A stretch of 64,000 bases of DNA from the NCBI RefSeq assembly GCF_036226445.1, contig NZ_CP108474.1, positions 1,612,001 to 1,676,000 on the forward strand, given 5' to 3'. The notes below the pieces were generated by a model that had not been told where the DNA came from, searched no databases, and worked only from the letters and a program-made list of their open reading frames with translations. Made by a program: the position numbers and the translations under genes. Below, piece by piece: positions 25,159 through 33,750 of this stretch. Position 1 is the stretch's first letter. The number at the start of each line of letters is the position of its first letter. This DNA comes from Streptomyces sp. NBC_01255 (lineage in GTDB: Bacteria > Actinomycetota > Actinomycetes > Streptomycetales > Streptomycetaceae).

Positions 25159-25525
25159 GCTGCCGGCCGGGCCGTGCCGAGCTGCGGGCCGGGCCGCGCT
25201 GAGCCGGGGTCTCGGAGAGCCTCCGTGCGCAGCGGGTACAGATTCCGTGGAGATTCGCGCCGGGTGGACGTACCGAGCGGTCCGCAACCCACCCGCCGCA
25301 CCCGCGACTTGACCCTCCCACCCGCTCTGACCTGTGGGAACGCGGAATGTCCCGGCTTGGTGAAGGCCCTCCCGCCGGGCAGACGGGTGGGGTACCGTCA
25401 CCCGCGCCGTACGGAGCGCGACAGCGGTCCTTTTCAGCCACCGAGCCACCGGGTCGCGGAGCCGTCGAGTCGACGGAGCCGACGGAGCCGTCGAGCCGTC
25501 GAGCCGTCGAGGGAGGAGCAGGCCA
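25159..25525. other. 367-nt intergenic region with repeats
   Basis: No coding region is supported. Just after the LysR stop is an imperfect 22-nt direct repeat built on GAGCTGCnGGCCGGGCCG (about 25157-25200), which may form the terminator. Near the 3' end is a run of short GAGCCGTCG repeats. The promoter of the acyl-CoA ligase must lie here, but I cannot fix its elements. Confidence 0.6.
25458..25512. repeat. 8/9-bp short tandem repeats before the acyl-CoA ligase gene
   Basis: About six units of GAGCCGTC or GAGCCGACG, one variant being GAGTCGACG, ending 13 nt before the GTG start and just upstream of its GGAGGA ribosome-binding site. Copy-number slippage could alter the leader. Confidence 0.65.
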
Positions 25526-27355
25526 GTGCGCGAGTTCACCGTGCCGCCCGTCGCGGCGGCGCCTCAGGTCGGCGGTCTGGCGGACGCCGTGTTCGATCAC
25601 GCCCTGGCCGATCCGGACCGGGTCGCGTTCGGCCGCAAGGGCCGGGACGGGGAGTGGCGGGACGTGACGGCCGCGCGGTTCCGGGACGAGGTCCTCGGGC
25701 TCGCCAAGGGGCTGATCGCGCAGGGTGTGCGGTTCGGCGACCGGGTCGCGATCATGTCCCGTACGCGCTACGAGTGGACGCTCTTCGACTTCGCGCTGTG
25801 GACGCTGGGCGCGCAGCCCGTGCCGGTATATCCGACGTCCTCCGCCGAGCAGGTCTTCTGGATGCTGCACGACGCCGAGGTCACGGCGTGCGTGGTGGAG
25901 CACGAGGACCACGCGATGACCATCGGGTCGGTGATCGACCGGCTCCCCCGGCTGCAGCGGCTGTGGCAGCTGGACTCGGGGGCGGGAGCGGTGGCCGAGC
26001 TGACGGCGGCCGGCGCGGAGATCGACGAGGACGTCGTGCAGCGGCACCGGCGGGCGGTGACGCCCGAGTCGGTGGCCACGGTCATCTACACCTCGGGGAC
26101 GACGGGCCGCCCGAAGGGCTGTGTGATCACCCACGCCAACTTCATGTTCGAGTCGGACATGCTGACCGGCCGCTGGGACCCGGTCTTCCGGTCCCGGCCC
26201 GGGGAGCAGGCGTCGACCCTGCTGTTCCTGCCGCTGGCGCACGTCTTCGGGCGGATGGTGGAGGTGGCGGCGGTCCGGGCCGGGGTGAAGCTCGGGCACC
26301 AGCCGGTGATGGCGGCCGCGGAGCTGCTGCCGGATCTGGCGGCGTTCCGGCCGAGTTTCGTCCTCGCCGTTCCGTACGTCTTCGAGAAGGTCTTCCACGC
26401 GGCCCGGCGCAAGGCGGAGAGCGACGGGCGGGCGGCTCCCTTCGACAAGGCCGTGGAGGTGGCGGTCGCGTACGCGGAGGCGCTGGAGCAGAAGGCGTTC
26501 GGCACGGGCCCGGGGCCGTCGGCGGCGCTGCGCGTGCAGCACCAGTTCTTCGAGAAGACGGTGTACGGGAAGATCCGGGCCGCGCTGGGCGGGCGGATGC
26601 GGCACGCGATGTCGGGTGGTTCGGCGATGGACCGCCGGCAGGGTCTGTTCTTCGCGGGCGCCGGGATCACGGTCTTCGAGGGGTACGGGCTGACGGAGTC
26701 GTCGGCGGCGGCCACCGCGAACCCGCCGGAGCGGACCCGGTACGGCACGGTCGGGCAGCCGGTCCCGGGGACGACGGTGCACATCGCGGAGGACGGGGAG
26801 GTGTGGCTGCACGGCGGGCAGGTCTTCTCCGGGTATCTCAACGATCCGCGGTCGACCTCGGCCGTCCTCAACGACGGCTGGCTCGCCACCGGCGACCTGG
26901 GCTCGCTCGACGAGGACGGCTATCTGACGATCACCGGGCGGAAGAAGGAGATCCTGGTGACCTCGGGCGGCAAGAGCGTCGCGCCGACGGGCCTGGAGGA
27001 GCGGGTGCGGGCGCATCCGCTGATCGCGCAGTGCATCGTGGTCGGCAACGACCGGCCGTACATCGCGGCGCTGGTGACGATCGATCAGGAGGCGGTGGAA
27101 CACTGGCTGGCGATGCAGGGGCGGGCGCCGCTCTCGCCGGCCGAGCTGGTGCGCGATCCGTCGCTGGAGACGGAGATCCGGCGGGGTGTGGTGGCGGCCA
27201 ACACGCTGGTCTCGCAGGCGGAGTCGATCCGTACGTTCCGGATCCTGGCGCATCCGTTCAGCGAGGAGCACGGGCTGCTGACGCCGTCGCTGAAGCTGAA
27301 GCGGAAGGCGATCGAGCGGGCGTACGCGGCGGAGGTCGAGGCGCTGTACGGCTGA
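25526..27355 (+). CDS. Long-chain acyl-CoA synthetase (AMP-dependent ligase)
   Basis: A 609-residue adenylate-forming enzyme. The P-loop-like motif YTSGTTGRPKG is near residue 187; FEGYGLTESSAAATAN and GWLATGDLGSLDEDGYLTITGRKKE follow, the latter with the hinge Asp and adenylation region. The C-terminal catalytic lysine segment is TPSLKLKRKAIE. The GTG start has GGAGGA upstream. It activates carboxylic acids as acyl-CoA. The liv-type importer 113 nt downstream suggests a partnership in uptake and activation of a carboxylic acid rather than general fatty-acid use; that link is inference. Confidence 0.9.
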   Translation: MREFTVPPVAAAPQVGGLADAVFDHALADPDRVAFGRKGRDGEWRDVTAARFRDEVLGLAKGLIAQGVRFGDRVAIMSRTRYEWTLFDFALWTLGAQPVPVYPTSSAEQVFWMLHDAEVTACVVEHEDHAMTIGSVIDRLPRLQRLWQLDSGAGAVAELTAAGAEIDEDVVQRHRRAVTPESVATVIYTSGTTGRPKGCVITHANFMFESDMLTGRWDPVFRSRPGEQASTLLFLPLAHVFGRMVEVAAVRAGVKLGHQPVMAAAELLPDLAAFRPSFVLAVPYVFEKVFHAARRKAESDGRAAPFDKAVEVAVAYAEALEQKAFGTGPGPSAALRVQHQFFEKTVYGKIRAALGGRMRHAMSGGSAMDRRQGLFFAGAGITVFEGYGLTESSAAATANPPERTRYGTVGQPVPGTTVHIAEDGEVWLHGGQVFSGYLNDPRSTSAVLNDGWLATGDLGSLDEDGYLTITGRKKEILVTSGGKSVAPTGLEERVRAHPLIAQCIVVGNDRPYIAALVTIDQEAVEHWLAMQGRAPLSPAELVRDPSLETEIRRGVVAANTLVSQAESIRTFRILAHPFSEEHGLLTPSLKLKRKAIERAYAAEVEALYG

Positions 27356-27377
27356 CCGGAGCAGAGGCCGCAAGTTC

Positions 27378-27424
27378 CTGACGCATCATCAATTGACGTT
27401 GCGTCAGTTATTGACGGTTCATCA
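27378..27424. promoter_or_regulatory. Three 13-bp TGACG-N3-CRTCA operator-like sites
   Basis: TGACGCATCATCA at 27379-27391, TGACGTTGCGTCA at 27394-27406 (perfect 5-3-5 palindrome) and TGACGGTTCATCA at 27412-27424. The first two also lie inside a larger 30-nt dyad (27378-27407). The third covers the -35 box of the predicted liv promoter. Spacing between site starts is 15 and 18 bp. Confidence 0.7.
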
Positions 27425-27439
27425 GCCCGGTCACAGAAT
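27411..27439 (+). promoter_or_regulatory. Predicted promoter of the liv-type operon
   Basis: TTGACG (27411-27416) and CAGAAT (27434-27439) with a 17-nt spacer, near the sigma-70-type consensus. Transcription would begin near 27446, about 23 nt before the GTG start. Confidence 0.6.
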
Positions 27440-27468
27440 GCGGTCACCCGACGGAGGGACGACCGACC

Positions 27469-28755
27469 GTGTTGCGACCGACCCGCACCCTGCGACCGAT
27501 CCGCACCCTCGCCGCCGCAGCAGCGGCACTGCTCCTCGCCACAGCCTGCAACTCGGCCTCGACCGGTGGGGCTTCGGAGAAGCCCGGCTCCCCCGGCGGC
27601 TCCGCACGCGGAGTCACCGCCGACGCGATCAAGGTCGGCGGCATCGTCTCCATGACCACCGCGAGCGGCTACTCCAAGAAGGACACCGATCTCGGCGCCA
27701 AGGCGCGCTACGACCGGGCCAACGCCGAGGGCGGGGTCAACGGCCGCAGGATCGACTACCTGGGCGCCGAGGACGACGGCCAGGACCCGGCCAGGAACCT
27801 GGCGGCGGCCCGCAAACTCGTCCAGCAGGACAAGGTCTTCGCCGTCTCCCCCATGAGCTCGGTCACCTTCGCCGGAGCCGACTTCCTCGACGGCCAGAAG
27901 GTCCCCACCGTCGGCTGGGGCACGCTCCCCTCGTTCTGCGGCCCGAAGTACCTCTACGGCTTCAACGGCTGCCTCGTCCCGACCCCGGGCGGCACCCTCA
28001 ACCAGACCTGGCCGGAGGGGCTCGCCACCGTCCTCGGCGGCGCGCGCGGCAAGTCGGTCGCGCTGATCGCCGGCGACAACGACGCGGGCAAGTTCGGCAT
28101 GCGTACCTTCACCCAGGGCTTCAAGGCGGCCGGCTTCCATGTCGCGTACGCCAAGGCCGCGGTGCCCGCGACCTCCATGCCCAGCGACTGGTCGGCGTAC
28201 ACGAAGGAGATCCTCCGCTCGGGCCCGGGCGGCCGCGCGCCCGACGCCGTCGTCTCCGTGATGCAGACCCCGTACAACATCGGCCTGTTCACCGCCCTCA
28301 AGCGGTCCGGCTACAAGGGCGTCATCTCCGACCCGACCGACTACGACCCCGGGCTGCTCGCGAAGGACGCGACGCGTCAGGCCCTCGACGGGGTCCATGT
28401 GCTGCTGCAGTTCCAGCCGTTCGAGGCGGACAGCCCCGCCATGACGCAGTTCAAGGCGGACATCAAAAAGGCTGCGGGCGGGAAGGACGTGCCGCTCAAC
28501 ATGCACATGATGACCGGCTACATGTCGGCCGACCTCTTCCTGTCCATCGCCGCGAAGGCGGGCAAGGACCTGACCGTCGAGTCCTTCCAGAAGGCGGCCG
28601 ACGGCTTCTCCGACACGGGCACGCTCGTCGGCGACCGGGCCGAGCCCAAGGGGCAGAAGGAGAGCTTCGGCTGCGGTGCGCTCGTCCGGCTGAAGAACGG
28701 ACGCTACGAAGTGGCCGTGCCGTTCAAGTGCTATCCGCCGATCCCCTTCGGATGA
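27469..28755 (+). CDS. Branched-chain-type ABC transporter substrate-binding lipoprotein
   Basis: A 428-residue exported lipoprotein: basic start, hydrophobic core and lipobox LATAC (Cys near residue 27), then a Ser/Gly-rich spacer. The mature part is a type I periplasmic binding fold (GVTADAIKVGGIVSMTT..., KARYDRANAEGGVNGRRIDYL), as in LivK-like proteins. GTG start at 27469 with GGAGGGACG upstream. It begins the importer operon, 12 nt before the fused permease gene. The ligand may be an aromatic or aliphatic acid rather than an amino acid, given the upstream acyl-CoA ligase. Confidence 0.88.
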   Translation: MLRPTRTLRPIRTLAAAAAALLLATACNSASTGGASEKPGSPGGSARGVTADAIKVGGIVSMTTASGYSKKDTDLGAKARYDRANAEGGVNGRRIDYLGAEDDGQDPARNLAAARKLVQQDKVFAVSPMSSVTFAGADFLDGQKVPTVGWGTLPSFCGPKYLYGFNGCLVPTPGGTLNQTWPEGLATVLGGARGKSVALIAGDNDAGKFGMRTFTQGFKAAGFHVAYAKAAVPATSMPSDWSAYTKEILRSGPGGRAPDAVVSVMQTPYNIGLFTALKRSGYKGVISDPTDYDPGLLAKDATRQALDGVHVLLQFQPFEADSPAMTQFKADIKKAAGGKDVPLNMHMMTGYMSADLFLSIAAKAGKDLTVESFQKAADGFSDTGTLVGDRAEPKGQKESFGCGALVRLKNGRYEVAVPFKCYPPIPFG

Positions 28756-28767
28756 GGACGCCTCACC

Positions 28768-31521
28768 GTGGGTGACCTGCTGGGCTTCGTACTGAGCGGT
28801 CTGGTCTCGGGCGCGCTGTACGCGCTGCTCGCGACCGGGCTCGTCCTTTCGTACTCCGCCTCCGGGCTCTTCAACTTCGCGCACGGAGCCACCGCCTACC
28901 TGTGCGCGCTCGCCTTCTACGAGCTCCACTCCGGCTTCGGCTGGCCCGCCGTGCCGACGGCGCTCCTGCTCGTCTGCGTCGTCGCGCCGGCGCTCGGCTG
29001 GGGCCTGGACCGGCTGATGTTCCGCAAGCTGGCCCGGGTCGGCGAGACGGCGCAGATCGTGGCCACGATCGGCCTCCTTGTCGCGCTGCCCGCGGCGGGG
29101 TTGTGGGCGGTCGAGCTCCTGGAGCGGGCCGGTGCCCCGGTCCAGCCGGCCGAGAACCAGTTCGGGCTGCCGGGTGTCGGACCGAGCCCCGCGGTGTCCT
29201 GGCAGCCCCTCGACGGCGTCGGCATCGACTCCGACCAGCTGATCACCTGGGTCGCGACGGCGCTCGTGGCGGCCGGGCTGTGGGTGCTGATGCGGCACAC
29301 GCGTCTCGGGCTCCAGCTGAGGGCGGCCGTGGACAACCGCTCGCTGACGGAGCTGCGGGGCATCAGCGCGGACCGGCTGTCCTCGATCGCGTGGATGCTG
29401 TCGTCGGGCCTCGCGGGCCTCGCCGGGGTCCTCGCGACCCCGCTCCTCGGCCTCTCCGCGCACGACTACACGCTGTTCCTGTTCGTCTCCGCGACCGCGG
29501 CGGTGCTCGGCCGCTTCCTCTCCGTGCCGCTCGCGTTCGCGGGCGGGCTCGGACTCGGGGTGCTGCAGAACCTGGTGGCGGGGTACGCGTCGTTCGCCGA
29601 GGACATCACCGGGTTCCGTACGGCGGTGCCGTTCCTGATCCTCTTCGGCGGCCTCGTCGTCCTGGCGCGGCGCGGGCGCGCGGCGGGCACGGCCGCCGCG
29701 GATCCGCCGCCGGTCGACTATCTCGCCGGGAAGCGCTGGGGCCGCAGATGGGGCGCGTGGGTCGTCGCGGGCGTCCTCCTCGCCACCGCCTTCTACACGG
29801 TCACCACACCGTTCTGGTCCGGCATCCTCGCGCAGGGCCTCGCGATCGGGCTCGTCTTCATGTCGTTCACGGTGGTCACCGGCCTCGGTGCGATGGTGTC
29901 GCTCGCCCAGGCGACGTTCGTGACGGGAGCGGCGCTGGTGGCGGGGCTCCTGATGAGTCACGGCTGGCCGTTCGTGGCCGCGGCGGCGGTCGGTACGGCC
30001 GCGGCGGCGCTGCTCGGCGCGGTGGTCGCGCTGCCCGCGCTGCGGCTCGGCGGCCGGTCGCTGGCGCTCGCCACCCTGGCCCTCGCGTTCCTGGCGGACC
30101 AGGTGCTGTTCCAGGTGGGGTGGTTGCGCAACGGGGACACGGGGTGGGAGATCCCGCGCCCCGTCCTCGGCCCGGTGGACCTCGCCGACGACCGTGCCCT
30201 CGGGGTCGCGCTGGTCCTGCTGTCCGGGGCGGTCGTGTGCCTGCTGACCTGGCTGCGCGGCTCCCGGTGGGGCCGGGCGGTCCTCGCGGTCCGGTCGGCG
30301 CCGGAGGCCGCCGCTGCCTCCGGGGTGTCGGTCGTCCGCACGAAGCTCCTGGTCTTCACGGTGTCGGCGGGCCTCGCCGGCTTCGGGGGCGTGCTGTACG
30401 CCTCGTACAACACGCGGATCACGGCGACGGACTTCACGGCGATGACGGGTCTGGTGTGGCTGGCCGTCGTGGTCGCCGCGGGGGTACGGCGTCCGCAGTT
30501 CGCGGTGGTGGCGGGGCTGGCCTTCGCGGTGGTCCCGCATCTGATGGCGACGTACGTGACGGAGTCCGCGCATCTGCCGGTGATCCTGTTCGGTCTGGCG
30601 GGTCTGGCCCTCGCCAACGACCCGGACGGGTACTGCGCGGCGCTGCCCTCGCGACGGGCGGCACGGGCCGCGCGGGGGACGACGGCGGTACGGGGGACGG
30701 CGGCGGTACGGGGGAGCGCGTCGGCGCCGCTGCCCGTGCAGGGTCGGGCCCCGACGCCGGTGCCCGCCGGAGCCACGGTCGTCCGCCCGCGGAGCGAGGC
30801 GGAGGCGGGGCCCGGCTCCGGGACGCCCGCGCTCGCGTTGTGCGGCGTGCGGGCCGGGTACGGGGGCGCGGCGGTGGTGCACGGGGTCGATCTGGAGGTC
30901 CGCGGCGGGGAGGTGCTCGTGCTGCTCGGGCCCAACGGGGCCGGGAAGTCGACCCTGTGCCGGGTGGCCGCCGGCCTGCTCCGGCCGTCCGCCGGACACC
31001 TCCACGTGGGGGGCCGGGACGCCACCGGGGACGACACCGTCCTGCGGGCCCGGCGCGGGGTACGGCTCGCGCCCGAGGGGCGGGGGATCTTCGCCGGACT
31101 CTCCATCGAGGAGAACCTGGCCCTGCAACTTCCCACGCCCGACGACCGCGACGCCGTGTACGCGCGTTTTCCCGCGCTCGCGGCCCGCCGCTCCGTAGCC
31201 GCCGGCTCCCTCTCCGGCGGCGAACAGCAGCTCCTCGCGCTCGCCCCGCTGCTCCAGCGCCCGCCCACCGTCCTCGTCGCCGACGAACCCTCCCTCGGAC
31301 TCGCGCCGCGCGTCGTGGACGAGGTCTTCCGCCTCCTCACCGAACTGCGGGCGAGCGGCACGGCGCTGCTCCTCGTCGAGGAGAAGGCGGCCGAGGTGCT
31401 CGGTATCGCCGACACCGTCGCGTACCTCTCACAGGGCGAGATCGCCTGGTCCGGGCCGCGGTCCGAGGTGGACACGGACCGGCTCGCCGAGGCCTATCTG
31501 GGAACGGGAGTCCGCCGATGA
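28768..31521 (+). CDS. Fused LivH-LivM permease with LivF ATPase
   Basis: A 917-residue protein joining three subunits usually made separately. Residues about 1-300 are LivH-like (GALYALLATGLVLSYSASGLFNFAHGA); about 315-635 LivM-like (VFMSFTVVTGLGAMVSLAQA, later SGVSVVRTKLLVFTVSAGLAG); a repetitive Ala/Arg/Pro linker (about 640-690) follows; the rest is a LivF-type ATPase with GPNGAGKS (about residue 720), LSGGEQQ and VLVADEPSLGLAP. One chain thus gives two permeases and one NBD; the partner NBD is the next gene, whose ATG overlaps this stop (ATGA). I see no stop or frameshift at the joints. Confidence 0.88.
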   Translation: MGDLLGFVLSGLVSGALYALLATGLVLSYSASGLFNFAHGATAYLCALAFYELHSGFGWPAVPTALLLVCVVAPALGWGLDRLMFRKLARVGETAQIVATIGLLVALPAAGLWAVELLERAGAPVQPAENQFGLPGVGPSPAVSWQPLDGVGIDSDQLITWVATALVAAGLWVLMRHTRLGLQLRAAVDNRSLTELRGISADRLSSIAWMLSSGLAGLAGVLATPLLGLSAHDYTLFLFVSATAAVLGRFLSVPLAFAGGLGLGVLQNLVAGYASFAEDITGFRTAVPFLILFGGLVVLARRGRAAGTAAADPPPVDYLAGKRWGRRWGAWVVAGVLLATAFYTVTTPFWSGILAQGLAIGLVFMSFTVVTGLGAMVSLAQATFVTGAALVAGLLMSHGWPFVAAAAVGTAAAALLGAVVALPALRLGGRSLALATLALAFLADQVLFQVGWLRNGDTGWEIPRPVLGPVDLADDRALGVALVLLSGAVVCLLTWLRGSRWGRAVLAVRSAPEAAAASGVSVVRTKLLVFTVSAGLAGFGGVLYASYNTRITATDFTAMTGLVWLAVVVAAGVRRPQFAVVAGLAFAVVPHLMATYVTESAHLPVILFGLAGLALANDPDGYCAALPSRRAARAARGTTAVRGTAAVRGSASAPLPVQGRAPTPVPAGATVVRPRSEAEAGPGSGTPALALCGVRAGYGGAAVVHGVDLEVRGGEVLVLLGPNGAGKSTLCRVAAGLLRPSAGHLHVGGRDATGDDTVLRARRGVRLAPEGRGIFAGLSIEENLALQLPTPDDRDAVYARFPALAARRSVAAGSLSGGEQQLLALAPLLQRPPTVLVADEPSLGLAPRVVDEVFRLLTELRASGTALLLVEEKAAEVLGIADTVAYLSQGEIAWSGPRSEVDTDRLAEAYLGTGVRR

Positions 31522-32336
31522 CACGCGCGATGCTCCACGCCGCCGGGGTCGACGTCCGCTTCGGCGGCGTCCACGCCCTGCGGGACGTGACGATCTCCGT
31601 ACGCCCCGGAGAGATCTGCGGCCTCATCGGGCCGAACGGCGCGGGCAAGACCACGCTGTTCGACGTCCTGTCCGGGATCCGGCGGCCCGACGGCGGGCAC
31701 ATCACGTTCGCGGAGGAGGACATCACCCGCCGCTCCCCCGTGTGGCGGGCCCGGCACGGCATCCGCCGGACCTTCCAGCGCCAGCAGCTCTTCGGACAGC
31801 TGACGGTGACCGACAACCTGGTGGTGGCCCAGGACTGGCGGGGCGGGCTGCGGCCGGGTACGCGACGCCACCGCGAGCGGGCCGCCGCGGTGCTCCGCGA
31901 GTGCGGGCTCGACGCGCTCACGGACGCGTACGCCGGCGCGCTGCCGGTCGGGCAGGCCCGCATGGTCGAGCTCGCCCGGGCCCTCGCCGACCCTCCTCGC
32001 GTGCTCCTCCTCGACGAACCCGCCTCCGGGACGACCGCCGACGAGCGCCGCCGACTCGCCGCCGTCGTCCGCCACATGGCCGAGGAGGAGAACTGCGCGG
32101 TGCTGCTCGTCGAGCACAACGTGCCCTTCGTGATGGAGCTGTGCTCGCGCGTCGTGGTCCTGGACCTCGGCCGCGTCCTGGCCGAGGGAACGGCGTCCGA
32201 GGTACGGGCCGACCCGGCCGTACGGGAGGCGTATCTCGGCACGTCGCCGGGCACCTCTCCGGCCACGTCTCCGGACGCCTCTCCGGACGACTCTCCGGGC
32301 GCCTCTCCGGACGCCGCGGAATGCGAGGAGGACTGA
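31518..32336 (+). CDS. LivG-type ABC transporter ATP-binding protein
   Basis: A 272-residue ATPase. GPNGAGKT (Walker A, about residues 39-46), IRRTFQRQQLFGQLTVTDNL (LivG-type loop), VGQARMVELARAL (a modified signature) and VLLLDEPASGTT (Walker B), then VEHNVPFVMELCSRVVVLDLGRVLAEG. It should heterodimerise with the LivF domain of the preceding fusion protein. The tail is unusual: six 4-residue [TAD]SP[GAD] repeats and an acidic end. Start overlaps the previous stop by ATGA. Confidence 0.9.
   Translation: MTRAMLHAAGVDVRFGGVHALRDVTISVRPGEICGLIGPNGAGKTTLFDVLSGIRRPDGGHITFAEEDITRRSPVWRARHGIRRTFQRQQLFGQLTVTDNLVVAQDWRGGLRPGTRRHRERAAAVLRECGLDALTDAYAGALPVGQARMVELARALADPPRVLLLDEPASGTTADERRRLAAVVRHMAEEENCAVLLVEHNVPFVMELCSRVVVLDLGRVLAEGTASEVRADPAVREAYLGTSPGTSPATSPDASPDDSPGASPDAAECEED
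32241..32312. repeat. Six 12-bp tandem repeats at the 3' end of the livG-like gene
   Basis: Units such as ACGTCTCCGGAC and GCCTCTCCGGAC at 12-bp steps from 32241, encoding (T/A/D)SP(G/A/D) six times. In frame and likely prone to copy-number change. Confidence 0.8.
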
Positions 32337-32384
32337 GATCGTTGTACAGGGGATTACCCCCGACGATGTGAGGACCGAGCGCAC

Positions 32385-33230
32385 GTGAGCACGGACAACA
32401 AGGTCCCTTCCCGCACCCTGAACAACGGCGTGGCGATGCCGCAGCTGGGCTTCGGCGTGTGGCAGGTGCCGGACGACGAGGCCGCGACGGCCGTGGCCAC
32501 CGCCCTGGAGGCCGGCTACCGCTCGATCGACACGGCCGCGATCTACCAGAACGAGCGGGGCACCGGGCAGGCCGTGGCCGCCTCGGGAATCCCGCGCGAG
32601 GAGCTGTTCGTCACCACGAAGCTGTGGAACAGCGATCAGGGTTACGACGCGACGATGCGCGCCTTCGACGCCTCGCTCGACAAGCTGGGCCTCGACCACG
32701 TCGACCTGTACCTGATCCACTGGCCGCTGCCGTCGAAGGACGCGTACGTCGACACGTACCGGGCCCTCGAGAAGATCCATGCGGACGGGCGGGCGCGGGC
32801 GATCGGCGTCTCGAACTTCCTTCCCGAGCACCTGGAGCGGCTGATCGGCGAGACGTCCGTCGTGCCCGCCGTCAACCAGATCGAGCTCCACCCGCAGCTC
32901 CAGCAGACGGCCTCGCGCGAGACGCACGCCCGGCACGGCATCGCGACGGAGGCGTGGTCGCCGCTCGGTCAGGGCAAGGGGCTCCTGGAGGTTCCGGCGA
33001 TCGTGGCGATCGCGCGGAAGCACGAGCGGACGCCGGCCCAGGTGGTGCTGCGCTGGCACCTCCAGCTGGGAAACGTCGTCATCCCGAAGTCGGTGACCCC
33101 CTCGCGCATCCGCGAGAACATCGACGTCTTCGACTTCACGCTCGACCCGGAGGACCTGGCGGCGATCGCCGCCCTCGACGAGAACCGCCGCATCGGGCCG
33201 GACCCGGCCGAGTTCCACGTCGGCGCGTGA
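32385..33230 (+). CDS. Aldo/keto reductase
   Basis: A 281-residue (beta/alpha)8 NADPH-dependent reductase of the 2,5-diketogluconate-reductase-like branch. The catalytic tetrad is complete: Asp49 (RSIDTAAIY), Tyr54, Lys79 (VTTKLW) and His112 (YLIHWP). IPKSVTPSRIREN near the C-terminus binds NADPH phosphate. GTG start at 32385 with GAGGACC upstream. It reduces small aldehydes and ketones in the cytoplasm. No operon partner is evident; a 17-bp tandem duplication spans its stop codon. Confidence 0.92.
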   Translation: MSTDNKVPSRTLNNGVAMPQLGFGVWQVPDDEAATAVATALEAGYRSIDTAAIYQNERGTGQAVAASGIPREELFVTTKLWNSDQGYDATMRAFDASLDKLGLDHVDLYLIHWPLPSKDAYVDTYRALEKIHADGRARAIGVSNFLPEHLERLIGETSVVPAVNQIELHPQLQQTASRETHARHGIATEAWSPLGQGKGLLEVPAIVAIARKHERTPAQVVLRWHLQLGNVVIPKSVTPSRIRENIDVFDFTLDPEDLAAIAALDENRRIGPDPAEFHVGA

Positions 33231-33253
33231 GAGAAGTCGGCGCGTGAGAGAAG
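33220..33253. repeat. Perfect 17-bp tandem duplication over a stop codon
   Basis: TCGGCGCGTGAGAGAAG occurs at 33220-33236 and again, directly abutting, at 33237-33253. It duplicates the end of the aldo/keto reductase gene (GCG TGA) into the leader of the next gene. Confidence 0.9.
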
Positions 33254-33264
33254 GGGAACGAACC

Positions 33265-33729
33265 GTGAGTGGTGCCCCGGGGCCCGTCGAGGAAGGCCTC
33301 TACCGGGTACGGAACGTGGCGAGCGGGCTGCTGATGGAGATCTTCGAGGGGTCGGGCCGCAGCGGTGCCAAGGCGCAGCAGGGTGCCGAGAGCGGGACCC
33401 CAGGGCAGCACTGGCACGTCACGCCCGTGCCGAACGGCGGCGGCCTCTACCACCTGGTCAACGCGGCCAGCGGCAAGCGGCTCGACGTCATGAACGCGTC
33501 CACGGAGAACGGTGCGCTGATCCAGCAGTGGAAGCCGAACAACTTCGGCGCGCAGGAGTGGATCATCGAGCAGGACCTCCAGTCGCCGGGCACGGTGGCC
33601 CTCGTGAGCTTCGTCAGCGGGCTGTTCCTGGAGGTCGCGGACGACTCGCGGGAGGCCGGTGCGTCCGTACGCCAGTGGGAGGACACCGACTCCCCTTCCC
33701 AGTGGTGGCGGTTGGAGCCGGTGTCCTGA
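33265..33729 (+). CDS. Ricin-type beta-trefoil domain protein without signal peptide
   Basis: A 154-residue protein made of one RICIN beta-trefoil: three related units carry GLYRVRNVASGLLMEI, YHLVNAASGKRLDVMNAS with NGALIQQWKP, and VSFVSGLFLEVADDS with GASVRQWE, ending QWWRLEPV. QxW motifs mark the fold. The GTG at 33265, 7 codons after another GTG, is favoured by AAGGGGAACG just upstream. Unlike most streptomycete ricin modules it is not attached to an enzyme and shows no export signal, so it may be a cytoplasmic lectin-like protein. Function unknown. Confidence 0.8.
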   Translation: MSGAPGPVEEGLYRVRNVASGLLMEIFEGSGRSGAKAQQGAESGTPGQHWHVTPVPNGGGLYHLVNAASGKRLDVMNASTENGALIQQWKPNNFGAQEWIIEQDLQSPGTVALVSFVSGLFLEVADDSREAGASVRQWEDTDSPSQWWRLEPVS

Positions 33730-33750
33730 CGTCGCGGCCCGGGCCGGCCG

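Noticed and set aside
27085..31128. 1347-codon minus-strand open frame opposite the liv-type operon
   Set aside because: Composition is typical of a GC-driven antisense frame, and the plus strand carries clear ABC-transporter proteins over the same region.
32241..32312. Possible CRISPR-like array
   Set aside because: Units are 12 bp, contiguous and in frame with a coding sequence; there are no spacers and no cas genes anywhere in the window.
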